From assembly GCF_013085465.1 (NCBI RefSeq), contig NZ_CP049838.1, forward strand, positions 1,116,001 through 1,180,000: 64,000 bases of DNA, given 5' to 3'. The position numbers were made by a program, and so were the translations under genes. Positions within the stretch are counted from its first letter, which is position 1; each line of letters opens with the position of its first letter. Below the pieces are notes generated by a model. That model saw nothing but the letters and a program-made list of their open reading frames with translations. It made no database searches and was not told where the DNA came from. Shown here piece by piece: positions 1 to 8,778 of this stretch. This stretch comes from Streptomyces asoensis. Lineage in GTDB: Bacteria > Actinomycetota > Actinomycetes > Streptomycetales > Streptomycetaceae.

Positions 1-657
1 GTCGTCCTCCTCGACGAACGGCCCGAGGAGGTCACCGACATGCGGCGCTCCGTGCGCGGCGAGGTGTACGCCTCGACGTTCGACCGGGCGCCCAAGCAGC
101 ACATCGCGCTGGCCGAACTCGTCATCGAGCGGGCCAAGCGGCTCGTCGAGGCGGGCGAGGACGTCGTGATCCTCCTCGACTCGCTCACCCGGCTGTGCCG
201 GGCCCACAACAACGCGGCCGCCGCCGGGGGCCGCACCCTCAGCGGCGGTGTCGACGCGACCGCGCTGATCGGCCCCAAGCGGTTCTTCGGCGCCGCGCGG
301 GCGGCCGAGGAGGGCGGCTCGCTCACCGTCCTCGCCACCGCCCTGGTCGAAACGGGCTCCCGCGCCGACGACTTCTACTTCGAGGAGCTGAAGAGCACCG
401 GCAACATGGAGCTCCGCCTCGACCGCGAACCGGCCTCCCGTCGGGTCTTCCCGGCCGTCGACATCAACGGCTCCGGCACCCGGCGCGAGGAACTCCTCTA
501 CTCCCCCGGTGAGTTGACCGCCGTACGCGGTCTGCGCCGGGCCCTTCAGACCCGGGACGGCCAGGCGAACCTGGAGACGCTCCTGGAGCGGATGCGCGAG
601 ACCCCGGACAACACGGCCTTTCTGCGCCGCATCCAGCCGACCCTGCCCGCCGCATAG
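1..657 (+). CDS. rho: Transcription termination factor Rho, C-terminal part (5' end outside window)
   Basis: The reading frame is open from base 1, so the start and the N-terminal RNA-binding domain lie upstream. The visible 218 residues are the ATPase core of the hexameric RNA helicase that ends transcription: LLDERPEEVTDM, the Walker B stretch VVILLDSLTRLCRAHN, GGVDATALIGPKRFFGAAR (Q- and R-loop region) and the helix after ELKSTGNMELRLDR are all typical of Rho. The stop TAG is followed by an 87-bp gap before a gene on the same strand. I see no clear intrinsic terminator after it. Family assignment is very secure. Confidence 0.97.
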   Translation, partial: VVLLDERPEEVTDMRRSVRGEVYASTFDRAPKQHIALAELVIERAKRLVEAGEDVVILLDSLTRLCRAHNNAAAAGGRTLSGGVDATALIGPKRFFGAARAAEEGGSLTVLATALVETGSRADDFYFEELKSTGNMELRLDREPASRRVFPAVDINGSGTRREELLYSPGELTAVRGLRRALQTRDGQANLETLLERMRETPDNTAFLRRIQPTLPAA

Positions 658-744
658 GGCGAACGTGCGGCATCCGGGTGCACGCACCCACGTGTCCGGC
701 ACGGGCAGCGCGGGGAACGCCGGGTTCATTCCTAGGTTGTTCGT

Positions 745-2025
745 ATGACGATCGGATTCTCTTCCCGGGTCGCTGCGACGGCCTGCGCGTTCTGTGTGGC
801 GGGCGTCCTCGCCCTCGGCCCCGCCGTGGCCGCCGCCCCGGCCGGCGCGGACCCCGGAACGCCCGGGGGACCCGGTGAACCAGGTGGTCCAGGCGGCCCA
901 GGCGGCCCAGGCGGCCCAGGCGGCCCACAGGTGACCGTGCCCCGGCCGTCCGTGCTCTACCGCTCCGGGACGCAGGTCAGACCCCATCGTGGCGCCCCCG
1001 AGGTCCCCGACGTCTCGGCGCTGTCCTGGGTGGTCTCCGACGCGCAGACGGGTGAAGTGCTCGCCGCGTCGAACGCGCACCGCAAACTGCCCCCGGCCAG
1101 CACCCTCAAGACCCTGTTCGCCCTCACGGTGCTGCCGGTCCTGCCCGGCGAGATCCGGCACCGGGTGAGCGAGGAGGAGCTCATGGGCATCGGGCCCGGC
1201 AGCAGCCTCGTCGGAGTCGCCGAGGGACACACGTACCAGGTCGCCGACCTGTGGCGCGGAGTGTTCCTCAACTCCGGCAACGACGCCGTGCACGTACTGG
1301 CGGCCCTCAACGGCGGCTGGCACGCCACGGCCACCGGGATGCAGGCCAAGGCGCGCTCCCTGGGCGCCCTGGACACCCATGTGCTGTCGCCCGACGGATA
1401 CGACACTCCGGGCCAGGTGTCCTCGGCCTACGACCTGGCGGTGTTCGGGCGGGCGGGGCTGCGCAACGCGGACTTCGCGCGGTACTGCGGCACCGCGGAG
1501 GCGGACTTCCCCGCGGACGGGGACTGGTCGTACGAGATCGCCAACACCAACCGGCTACTGACCGGGGCGGACGGTGTCGAGCCGTACCCGGGGCTGATCG
1601 GGATCAAGAACGGCTACACCAGCAACGCCGGCAACACCCTGGTCGCCGCCGCCCGTCAGGGCGGACGCACCCTCGTCGTGACGGTGATGAACCCTCAGGC
1701 GGGCGGCGGGTTCGAGGTCTACGAAGAGGCGCGCGAGCTGCTGGACTGGGGGTTCGCGGCCGCCGGGCGGGTCGATCCGGTGGGCTCGCTGGACGCGCTG
1801 CGGGTCCGCCCCCGTCCTCAGCCGGGACCCGGGCCGGGCCCGGAGCCCGAGCCGGTGCCCACCGCGGCCTCGGCCTCGGCCGGAGCCACGGTCGCCGTCG
1901 CCGTCGCTGTCGCCGACCCTCCCGGCTGGCCGGAGGCGGCGCTGATCGCGGGCGCCGCCGCGCTGGGCGGGGCAGCCGTGGCGCTCGTGCTGCGGCTCGT
2001 CTGCCGCCGCCCCGCGGGGAGATGA
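745..2025 (+). CDS. Secreted D-alanyl-D-alanine carboxypeptidase (penicillin-binding protein, S11 type)
   Basis: 426 residues. Signal peptide about 1-35, then a Gly-Gly-Pro linker (about 38-61), then a serine D,D-peptidase domain that trims the terminal D-Ala of peptidoglycan stem peptides outside the membrane. The three active-site motifs are visible: SxxK as STLK (S119/K122), SGN (177-179) and KNG (288-290), the last in place of the more common KTG. A Pro/Gly/Glu-rich stretch leads to a C-terminal hydrophobic segment (about 392-418) followed by RRPAGR, so it is probably membrane-anchored. ATG at 745 is the first start giving a full signal peptide; the ribosome site is weak. The 3' end overlaps the convergent glycosyltransferase gene by 208 bp. 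Confidence 0.93.
   Translation: MTIGFSSRVAATACAFCVAGVLALGPAVAAAPAGADPGTPGGPGEPGGPGGPGGPGGPGGPQVTVPRPSVLYRSGTQVRPHRGAPEVPDVSALSWVVSDAQTGEVLAASNAHRKLPPASTLKTLFALTVLPVLPGEIRHRVSEEELMGIGPGSSLVGVAEGHTYQVADLWRGVFLNSGNDAVHVLAALNGGWHATATGMQAKARSLGALDTHVLSPDGYDTPGQVSSAYDLAVFGRAGLRNADFARYCGTAEADFPADGDWSYEIANTNRLLTGADGVEPYPGLIGIKNGYTSNAGNTLVAAARQGGRTLVVTVMNPQAGGGFEVYEEARELLDWGFAAAGRVDPVGSLDALRVRPRPQPGPGPGPEPEPVPTAASASAGATVAVAVAVADPPGWPEAALIAGAAALGGAAVALVLRLVCRRPAGR
883..927 (+). repeat. Five tandem 9-bp units coding Gly-Gly-Pro
   Basis: Units of GGCGGCCCA (first copy GGTGGTCCA) repeat five times without interruption inside the carboxypeptidase gene and encode a collagen-like GGP linker between signal peptide and catalytic domain. 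Near-identical units suggest recent slippage, so copy number may differ between strains. Confidence 0.9.
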
Positions 2026-3149
2026 CCGACGGGCAGCCACACCAGCAGGCCGAGCGTGATCCAGGTGTAGGTGTTGCTGCCGAGGAAGCCGTCGACGCCG
2101 GACGCGTCGTCGAACCACAGCCACACCACGCTGGTGCACAGCACCGCGTACAGGGCGCCCGCGACGCTTGGCCGCCCCGCGCGGATCAGCACCGCGAAGG
2201 ACGGCAGCAGCCACACCAGGTGGTGCACCCATGTCACGGGGCTGACCAGACAGGCGGTGAGGCCGGTGAGGGCGAAGGCCGCATGCCAGTCCCCCGCCGC
2301 GACCGCCCGCCGGGCCCGCCACGCCCACCAGCCCAGCGCCGCCAGGACCAGCACCGCCCAGACCGCCCGGCTCTCCACGCCCAGCCGTGCCAGGACACCC
2401 TGGAGCGACTGGTTGGAGACGTAGTCGAGCCGGCCCACCCGGGTCGTGTCCCACAGGGCCCGCGTCCAGTAGAAGCGCGAGGCGTCCGGGGCGACCAGGG
2501 CCGCGAGCGCGGTGGCGGCCGCCGCCACGGCCGTCGCCACCGCCGCCGCCCGCCACCGGCGGGCGACCAGCAGCAGGCCGATGAACAGCGCGGGCGTGAG
2601 CTTGACGGCCGCCGCCAGGCCGATGCCGACCCCGGCCCAGCGGGTCCGCCCGGACGCCAACAGCCCGGCGTCGGCGAGCACCAGGGCCAGCAGCAAGAGG
2701 TTGACCTGGCCGAAGCTGAAGGTGTCGCGCAGCGGTTCGAACACCGCGAGAGCGCAGGCGGCGAGGCCGGCTCCGTACCAGCCGTACCGCCGCCACCGGG
2801 GTCCGACGCACACCCGCACCGCGAACGCCAGCGCCGCCAGGTTGAGCAGCAGGGCGGTCACGATCGCGGTGCGCAGCCCGACCAGCGCCATGGGCAGCAT
2901 GACGACGGCCGCGAACGGGGGGTAGGTGAAGCCGTACGGAGTGCCCGGCACCCGGTAGTCGTAGACCCGGCCGCCGTCGTGGATCCAGCTGTTGACGGTG
3001 CCGTAGTAGACGCGCAGGTCGAACCAGTCGCGCAGCAGCGGCACCGTCGCGGTGAAGACGGTGACGACGGCGGCGAGCGCGAGGAGCAGCAGCAGGCGGC
3101 CGCGGTCGGTGCGGGGCGGTTTCACCCCCCGGAACTCACGGGGTCTCAC
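1818..3149 (-). CDS. GT87 (DUF2029) polytopic mannosyltransferase
   Basis: About 443 residues with roughly ten hydrophobic segments; a DUF2029/GT87-type integral membrane glycosyltransferase, the family of mycobacterial alpha-1,2-mannosyltransferases that use polyprenol-phosphate-mannose. Characteristic stretches are DLRVYYGTVNSWIHDGG with its early Asp, the Pro-rich YGFTYPPFAAV, FGQVNLLLLALVLAD, AAVKLTPALF and SPVTWVHHLVWLLP. I chose GTG at 3149 because it overlaps the upstream stop as GTGA, which implies coupling; GTG at 3125 is an alternative. The last ~70 residues are low complexity (Ser/Thr/Ala then GSGSGPGPGPG) and lie antisense to the carboxypeptidase tail. Exact substrate unknown. Confidence 0.85.
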   Translation of the reverse strand: MRPREFRGVKPPRTDRGRLLLLLALAAVVTVFTATVPLLRDWFDLRVYYGTVNSWIHDGGRVYDYRVPGTPYGFTYPPFAAVVMLPMALVGLRTAIVTALLLNLAALAFAVRVCVGPRWRRYGWYGAGLAACALAVFEPLRDTFSFGQVNLLLLALVLADAGLLASGRTRWAGVGIGLAAAVKLTPALFIGLLLVARRWRAAAVATAVAAAATALAALVAPDASRFYWTRALWDTTRVGRLDYVSNQSLQGVLARLGVESRAVWAVLVLAALGWWAWRARRAVAAGDWHAAFALTGLTACLVSPVTWVHHLVWLLPSFAVLIRAGRPSVAGALYAVLCTSVVWLWFDDASGVDGFLGSNTYTWITLGLLVWLPVGHLPAGRRQTSRSTSATAAPPSAAAPAISAASGQPGGSATATATATVAPAEAEAAVGTGSGSGPGPGPG

Positions 3150-4552
3150 GCCGTACGTCCCAGGGCGGTCGGTGCCTGTGCCGCGAGGTGGGCCTGCCAC
3201 AGGACGACCACGGCGAGCGCGCCGCCGGAGACCGCCAGGACCAGGCGGCCCGTGTCGGCGGGGCCCCCGTCGGGCAGGACGGCGAGGGCGAGGACGCCCG
3301 CCACGGCCGCCGTCCGGTGGCGTATCAGGGTGTCCGGGGCCGCCGCGGCGATGAGGAACAGACCCCACAGCGCGTACCAGGGGCGGATCGCCGGGCCGAA
3401 CGCGGCCACCGTGGCAAGACTCAGGCCGAGCGCGTACACCGGGCGCAGACGGAGCCGCCACCATATGACGACGAGGGCGACGGCGGTGACCGCGAGGCCC
3501 AGGAAGTGCCAGACGGGCACCGCCAAGGGCGCCAGGTCGCTGCCCAGGCCCTCCAGCAGAGCGCGGGTGGCACGGCCCAGCAGGCTGGTGAGCGCCCAGT
3601 TGTGCGCGGAGACGGGCGTGTCCAGGGCGGCTATCCAGCCGTAGCCGGTGCCCGCGACGGCGGTCGCCACGACCGTGGTGGCGGCGGCCGCGGCCCCCGT
3701 GCTCAGCAGGGTCCGGACCGGGCGCCGGCCCGCGCGCAGTGACAGGACCACGATCGCGACGAGGCCCAGCGCTGCGGGCGCCTTGACCAGAGCGGCCAGG
3801 GTGACCAGGACGGCCCCGAGCACCGGGCGCCGGCCGAGCGCGGCCACCAGCCCGACGCCGAGCAGGCCCAGCATGATCGCGTCGTTGTGGGCGCCGGCCA
3901 CCAGATGCAGCAGCACCAGCGGATTCAGCGCGCCGAGCCAGAGCGCGGCGGCCGGGTCGGCTCCGCTGTGCCGGGCGAGACGGGGCAGGGCGGCCGTCAT
4001 CAGCGCCACCCCCGCCAGCGCGACGCACCGCATGCCGAGAAGCCCGGCGGAGAGGGCGCCCCGGGTGAGTCCGGACAGGGCGGCGGCGACGGCGAGGAAG
4101 ACCGGGCCGTACGGGGCCGCGGTGTTCCGCCACAGCGGGGCGACCTCGTCGGCGAGCGGACCGCCGAGCCGGGCCGGACCGTGCGCGTAGACGTCGAGGT
4201 GCGCGTCCACCATGGCGCCCTGCGCCAGATAGCTGTACACGTCCCGGCTGAACAGCGGCGGCGCGATCAGCAGTGGCGCCGCCCAGACGGCGAGGACCAG
4301 GACGAGGGCGCGGGGGGTCGGCGGATCCGCGCCGCGCACCAGCGTGCCCAGCAGGATCCAGGCCGCGGTCAGCAGCACCAGCCCGAAGTACACGCCGACC
4401 AGGCCGAGCACGGCGTGCACCGAGGACGGGGCCAGGAGCTCCCGGGCGGGCAGCGCGCCGGCCGTCTCGCCGCCGAGCGCGAGACAGGCCGTTCCGGCCA
4501 GGCCCAGAGCCTGGCAGCGACGGAGATCGATGGGGAAAGCCTTGGCCAGCAC
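3146..4552 (-). CDS. Polyprenol-phosphate-mannose-dependent alpha-1,6-mannosyltransferase, MptB-like
   Basis: 468 residues, about 12-13 hydrophobic segments. Resembles the MptA/MptB family (GT-C fold) that extends alpha-1,6-mannan on lipid carriers: early LFSRDVYSYLAQGAMVDAHLDVYAHGP (catalytic Asp in the first outer loop), then YGPVFL, LNPLVLLHLVAGAHNDAIMLGLL and AFGPAIRPWYALWGLF. The GTG at 4552 is the only early in-frame start. It is the first gene of a two-gene unit with the GT87 gene (GTGA overlap). Streptomyces lack lipoarabinomannan, so the acceptor is probably a PIM-like lipid or another glycan; that is inference. Confidence 0.85.
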   Translation of the reverse strand: MLAKAFPIDLRRCQALGLAGTACLALGGETAGALPARELLAPSSVHAVLGLVGVYFGLVLLTAAWILLGTLVRGADPPTPRALVLVLAVWAAPLLIAPPLFSRDVYSYLAQGAMVDAHLDVYAHGPARLGGPLADEVAPLWRNTAAPYGPVFLAVAAALSGLTRGALSAGLLGMRCVALAGVALMTAALPRLARHSGADPAAALWLGALNPLVLLHLVAGAHNDAIMLGLLGVGLVAALGRRPVLGAVLVTLAALVKAPAALGLVAIVVLSLRAGRRPVRTLLSTGAAAAATTVVATAVAGTGYGWIAALDTPVSAHNWALTSLLGRATRALLEGLGSDLAPLAVPVWHFLGLAVTAVALVVIWWRLRLRPVYALGLSLATVAAFGPAIRPWYALWGLFLIAAAAPDTLIRHRTAAVAGVLALAVLPDGGPADTGRLVLAVSGGALAVVVLWQAHLAAQAPTALGRTA

Positions 4553-4694
4553 TCTGTCATGGTGTCCACCCCGGGTGACCGCGGGGCGACATCGCGCCTT
4601 CCTGGCGGCGGCCTGCGCGTGACCGACGTGTGAGTCGAGCGCCGTGGCGATGCGCTCGGCGGCCCCGGACCGTCCCCCTGTCCGAACCGGGGGC

Positions 4695-5630
4695 TCAGAA
4701 CACCGACAGGCCGGTCAGGGTCGTGAACCGGTCCAGGGCTGCCACTCCCGCCACCGAGTTGCCTCGTTCGTCCAGCCCCGGGCTCCACACGCACAGCGTG
4801 CAGCGGCCCGGTACGACGGCGATGATGCCGCCGCCCACGCCGCTCTTGCCGGGCAGGCCGACCCGGTAGGCGAAGTCGCCGGCCGCGTCGTAGGTGCCGC
4901 AGGTCAGCATCACCGCGTTGACCTGCTTGGCCTGGCTGCCGGTGAGCAGCCGGGTGCCGTCGGCGCGAACGCCGTGGCGGGCGAGGAAGCCGGTGGCCAG
5001 GGCGAGGTCGGCGCAGGAGGCGGTGAGGGAGCACTGCCGGAAGTACTGGTCGAGGAGGACCGGCACCGGGTTGTCGATGTTGCCGTAGGACGCCATGAAG
5101 TGGGCGAGCGCGGCGTTGCGGTCGCCGTGCGCGGCCTCGGAGGCGGCGATCTCCTCGTCGAAGCCGAGCGTGGGATTGCCGCTCTCCGCGCGCAGGAAGC
5201 CGAGGAGTTCGGTCGCCGCGTCCCCCGTACGGGTCTGGAGCCGATCGGTGACGACCAGCGCGCCCGCGTTGATGAAGGGGTTGCGCGGGATGCCGTTCTC
5301 GTACTCCAGCTGGATCAGGGAGTTGAAGGGGTTGCCCGAGGGCTCGCGGCCCACGTGCTCCCAGAGTTCGTCGCCCTCGCGGGCCAGGTCCAGGGCGAGG
5401 GTGAAGACCTTGGTGAGGGACTGCGTGGAGAACGGCTCCCGCCAGTCCCCCACGCCGTACACCGTGCCGTCCGGCTCCGCGACGGCCATACCGAAGCGGC
5501 GCGGGTCGCAGGCCGCGAGCGCCGGGATGTAGTCGGCGGGGCGGCCCCGGCCCGGGGTGCGTTCCATCTCCTCGGCGATGCGGTCCAGGACCGGCTGGAA
5601 GGCACGGGACGACGTCGTTGTCATGATCAC
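4695..5630 (-). CDS. glsA: Glutaminase (serine-dependent beta-lactamase-like fold)
   Basis: 311 residues, full length for the GlsA family that hydrolyses L-glutamine to glutamate and ammonia. PFSTQSLTKVFTLAL carries the SxxK nucleophile/base pair; GNPFNSLIQLEYENGIPRNPFINAGAL, SYGNIDNPVPVLLDQYF and GVGGGIIAVVPGRCTLCVWSPGLD are family signatures. GTG at 5630 is favoured over ATG at 5624 because GGAGG (5638-5642) sits 7 nt upstream. It is the last gene of the Asn/Asp/Gln-use island, 62 bp downstream of aspartase on the same strand, so the pair is probably co-transcribed. Confidence 0.96.
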   Translation of the reverse strand: MIMTTTSSRAFQPVLDRIAEEMERTPGRGRPADYIPALAACDPRRFGMAVAEPDGTVYGVGDWREPFSTQSLTKVFTLALDLAREGDELWEHVGREPSGNPFNSLIQLEYENGIPRNPFINAGALVVTDRLQTRTGDAATELLGFLRAESGNPTLGFDEEIAASEAAHGDRNAALAHFMASYGNIDNPVPVLLDQYFRQCSLTASCADLALATGFLARHGVRADGTRLLTGSQAKQVNAVMLTCGTYDAAGDFAYRVGLPGKSGVGGGIIAVVPGRCTLCVWSPGLDERGNSVAGVAALDRFTTLTGLSVF

Positions 5631-5692
5631 TATTGTGCCTCCGTACCGGTCCTGGCGCGTCGTCGCAGGTGAAGGGTGTCGAACGAGGGGTG

Positions 5693-7105
5693 TCAGACGA
5701 GGGGTGCTCCGCTGCCCGCCAAGACCTCGGGGCGCAGCAGGTCGGCGAGTCGCTCGGCGGGCAACAGGCCCTTCTCCAGGACGAGTTCGGCGACGCCGCG
5801 GCCGGTGGCGAGAGCCTCCTTGGCGATGTCGGTGGCCGCCGTGTACCCGATGTGCGGGTTGAGGGCGGTGACCAGGCCGATGGAGTTCTCGACGCTCGCG
5901 CGCAGCGCCTCGGTGTTGGCGGTGATGCCGTCCACGCAGCGCTCGGCGAGGGTGAGGCAGGCGGCGCGCAGGTGGGTGATGGACTCCGACAGGGAGTGCA
6001 GGATGATCGGCTCGAAGGCGTTGAGCTGGAGCTGTCCGGCCTCGGCGGCCATGGTGATGGTGACGTCGTTGCCGATCACCTCGAAGGCGACCTGGTTGAC
6101 GACCTCGGGGATCACCGGGTTGACCTTGCCCGGCATGATGGACGAACCGGCCTGCACCGGCGGCAGGTTGATCTCGCCGAGGCCGGCGCGCGGCCCGGAG
6201 GACAGCAGCCGCAGATCGTTGCAGCTCTTGGAGAGCTTGACCGCGACGCGCTTGAGCACGCCGGACATCTGGACGAACGCGCCGCAGTCCTGGGTGGCCT
6301 CGACCAGGTTGGCCGCGGTGACCAGCGGCAGCCCGGTGATCTCGGCGAGGTGGCGGCGGGCCGACTCCGCGTAGCCGGCGGGGGCGTTGAGGCCCGTGCC
6401 GATCGCCGTGGCACCCAGATTGATCTCATGGATCAACTGCACGGCCTCGTCAAGACGGTTGCGGTCCTCGTCAATCATGACGGCATAGGCCGAGAACTCT
6501 TGACCGAGCGTCATCGGTACCGCGTCCTGCAACTGTGTACGGCCCATCTTGAGCACATCGCGGAACTCGACGGCCTTGCGGGCGAAGGCGTCCTGGAGGA
6601 CGGCCATGGCCTTGAGCAGGCCGCGCACGGCGAAGACGGTCGCGACCTTGACCGCGGTGGGGTAGACGTCGTTCGTCGACTGGCCGAGGTTGACGTCCTC
6701 GTTGGGGTGCAGGTGCCGGTACTCGCCCTTCGCGTGGCCGAGCAGTTCCAGCGCGCGGTTGGCGACGACCTCGTTGGCGTTCATGTTGGTCGAGGTGCCC
6801 GCGCCGCCCTGGACGACGTCGACGACGAACTGCTCGTGCAGCTTCCCCGCACGGATCTCACGGCAGGCGGCGACGATGGCGGCCGCCTTGTCCGGCGCGA
6901 GCAGGCCGAGCTCCTCGTTGGCGAGGGCGGCGGCCTCCTTGACGGCGGCGAGGGCGTCGATGAGATGCGGGTAGGCGGAGATCGGCGTCCCGGTGATGGG
7001 GAAGTTCTCCGTGGCGCGCAGGGTGTGGACGCCCCAGTACGCGTCGGCCGGGACGTCCCGGTCTCCGAGCAGGTCGTGTTCGCTGCGGGTGACGGCGGCG
7101 GTCAT
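5693..7105 (-). CDS. aspA: Aspartate ammonia-lyase (aspartase)
   Basis: 470 residues, normal for the aspartase/fumarase superfamily; converts L-aspartate to fumarate and ammonia in the cytoplasm. Visible markers: GVHTLRATENFPITG, QGGAGTSTNMNANEV, NLGQSTNDVYPTAVK and the flexible active-site loop GSSIMPGKVNP at about residues 320-330. TGLNAP and the N-terminal pattern fit aspartase better than fumarase C, though substrate cannot be proved by eye; the neighbouring asparaginase, glutaminase and permease support aspartase. Start ATG at 7105 follows GGAAAGAGG; the open frame continues upstream but with low-complexity, non-conserved sequence. Confidence 0.93.
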   Translation of the reverse strand: MTAAVTRSEHDLLGDRDVPADAYWGVHTLRATENFPITGTPISAYPHLIDALAAVKEAAALANEELGLLAPDKAAAIVAACREIRAGKLHEQFVVDVVQGGAGTSTNMNANEVVANRALELLGHAKGEYRHLHPNEDVNLGQSTNDVYPTAVKVATVFAVRGLLKAMAVLQDAFARKAVEFRDVLKMGRTQLQDAVPMTLGQEFSAYAVMIDEDRNRLDEAVQLIHEINLGATAIGTGLNAPAGYAESARRHLAEITGLPLVTAANLVEATQDCGAFVQMSGVLKRVAVKLSKSCNDLRLLSSGPRAGLGEINLPPVQAGSSIMPGKVNPVIPEVVNQVAFEVIGNDVTITMAAEAGQLQLNAFEPIILHSLSESITHLRAACLTLAERCVDGITANTEALRASVENSIGLVTALNPHIGYTAATDIAKEALATGRGVAELVLEKGLLPAERLADLLRPEVLAGSGAPLV

Positions 7106-7327
7106 GAGGGTGCGGCCTCTTTCCGAGGGTGAGGGTCGAGTGGAGCGGGTGTCGTCCGGTGGGCAGGCGGCCGGCTCGGGCGGTACGGGGTGACGCCCGC
7201 CCGAGCCGGTCGATGCACCGGCCCGGCGATGACCGGACCGGTGATTCAGGGTCGGCCGCGCGAGGCGACCGGGTTCCGGCACGCTGCCCGACCGCGTCGC
7301 ACGCGGACACACGGCGTGCCGGTGCCC

Positions 7328-7396
7328 GGCGCACGGCGTACCGGCGCACGGCGTACCGACGGCCGACCGCCCGTCGGTCACCGGCCCGTCGGTCAC
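7328..7396. repeat. Short direct repeats in the 612-bp gap 7106-7717
   Basis: The gap between the aspartase start and the asparaginase stop has no convincing gene. It holds two exact 15-bp copies of GGCGCACGGCGTACC (7328-7342, 7343-7357) and then two copies of CCCGTCGGTCAC about 15 bp apart (to 7396). The rest is GC-rich with no clear start, ribosome site or terminator. It probably carries the aspartase promoter or leader. Confidence 0.6.
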
Positions 7397-7717
7397 TGGC
7401 CTGTGGGCCCGGCGCCGACGCACGGCGAACGCCGGGTGGTCGTACGGGTCGAACGCCGGCGGGTGACCACCGGGCATCCGGCCGTGTGCCGGGCCGGTCC
7501 GAGAGCGGACACCGCGACGGCCGACGCGCCCCCGGCGGCCGGGGGTGGTGGTGCGGCGCCCGCCCGCAAGGTGTCGTGGGCGACGGCCACGCCCACCGGC
7601 CGCCCGGCGGACCGGCACACGACGGACCCGCCGGGTGCGGCGGTGCCGTACGCACCCCGGGCGGCCGGTCGGGTGACCGGAGGGACTGTGCGCGGCCGCA
7701 TCGGTCGTCCGTGTCCG

Positions 7718-8746
7718 TCAGGCGCAGGCGCGCACGGTGACCGGGTCCAGCGCGCGGACCGGGCGGACGCAGCCGACCGGTTCGCCGCCGCCGAGGAGGG
7801 GTTCGCCCGCGAACTCGGTGAGCAGGGCGGGGTCGACACCGGCGCGGACGAGGGCGGCCGCGGTGACCGGGACGCGGGCGCGGTTCGCGCCGTCGGAGAT
7901 CTTGACGGCGACGGCTCGGCCGTCCGGGAGCGCGGCGACCTCGACGCCCTCGAAGCCGTCCTTCGCCAGCAGGCCGGGGACGGCCCGCATCAGCGCGGCC
8001 ACGTCCCGGCCGGAGCCGGAGGCCATCTCGGCGTGCTCGCGCATCGCGTCGGCCACCCGCGCCTCGGGAGTGCCGGGCGCGGAGGCGGTGACGCGGGCGG
8101 CGGCCCGGGCGAGGCCGTGCAGGGAGACCGAGAACAGGGGGGCGCCGCACCCGTCGACGGTGACCCGGGCGATCCGCTGTCCGGTGAGGTCCTCGACGAT
8201 CTCGGCGATCGCCTGCTGGAGCGGGTGCCCGGGGTCGAGGTAGTCGTCCAGGGACCAGCCGTTGAGCCTGCACGTGTAGAGCATGGCCGCGTGCTTGCCG
8301 GAGCAGTTCTGGGCCAGTCGGGAGGGCGCGCGGCCCTCCCGTATCCACGCGTCGCGGACCGCCGGGTCGTACGGCAGGTCGGTGACGTTGCGCAGGTCGT
8401 CCTCCGAGACGCCCGCCAGCTCGAGGATCCGCCGGGTCCCGGCGAGGTGGCGTTCCTCGCCGGAGTGGCTGGCGGCGGCGAGCGAGAGCAGCTCGCCGTC
8501 GAGCGGGAGCCCGGCCCGGACCATGGCGACGGCCTGGACGGGCTTGAGCGCCGAGCGCGGGTAGAAGGCGGCCTCGACGTCGCCGAGCTGGAGCTCGACC
8601 TCGCCGCGTGCGCCGAGGACGACGACGGAGCCGTAGTGGATGCCCTCGGTCACCCCGCCGCGGACGAGGTGGGCGACGGGGGTGTGGAGGGGTTCGCGGA
8701 TCGCGGGGGCGTCGGCGAGGGAACTGCTGTACATCACTGCCTGCAT
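7718..8746 (-). CDS. L-asparaginase, Rhizobium-type (PF06089, thermolabile class)
   Basis: 342 residues, unrelated to E. coli AnsA/AnsB. The family hydrolyses L-asparagine to aspartate and ammonia and uses a Ser-Lys pair; here YPRSALKPVQA supplies SxxK, followed by AASHSGEERHLAGTR, NCSGKHAAMLYTC, VDGCGAPLFSVSLHGLARA and SGSGRDVAALM, all family signatures. Start ATG at 8746 or 8734; both lack a strong ribosome site. It lies 32 bp behind the permease gene on the same strand and is probably read with it. Its product aspartate would feed the aspartase encoded 0.6 kb downstream. Confidence 0.92.
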   Translation of the reverse strand: MQAVMYSSSLADAPAIREPLHTPVAHLVRGGVTEGIHYGSVVVLGARGEVELQLGDVEAAFYPRSALKPVQAVAMVRAGLPLDGELLSLAAASHSGEERHLAGTRRILELAGVSEDDLRNVTDLPYDPAVRDAWIREGRAPSRLAQNCSGKHAAMLYTCRLNGWSLDDYLDPGHPLQQAIAEIVEDLTGQRIARVTVDGCGAPLFSVSLHGLARAAARVTASAPGTPEARVADAMREHAEMASGSGRDVAALMRAVPGLLAKDGFEGVEVAALPDGRAVAVKISDGANRARVPVTAAALVRAGVDPALLTEFAGEPLLGGGEPVGCVRPVRALDPVTVRACA

Positions 8747-8778
8747 CACTGGTGGGTGGTCGGCGGCCGGCGCCGGGG

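Noticed and set aside
1251..3644. Very long plus-strand frame of 797 codons
   Set aside because: Arg/Pro/Gly-rich shadow of the carboxypeptidase and two mannosyltransferases; no motifs.
7106..7717. Extra gene upstream of aspartase
   Set aside because: Open frames exist in several phases but show only Arg/Pro/Gly shadow composition and no ribosome site.
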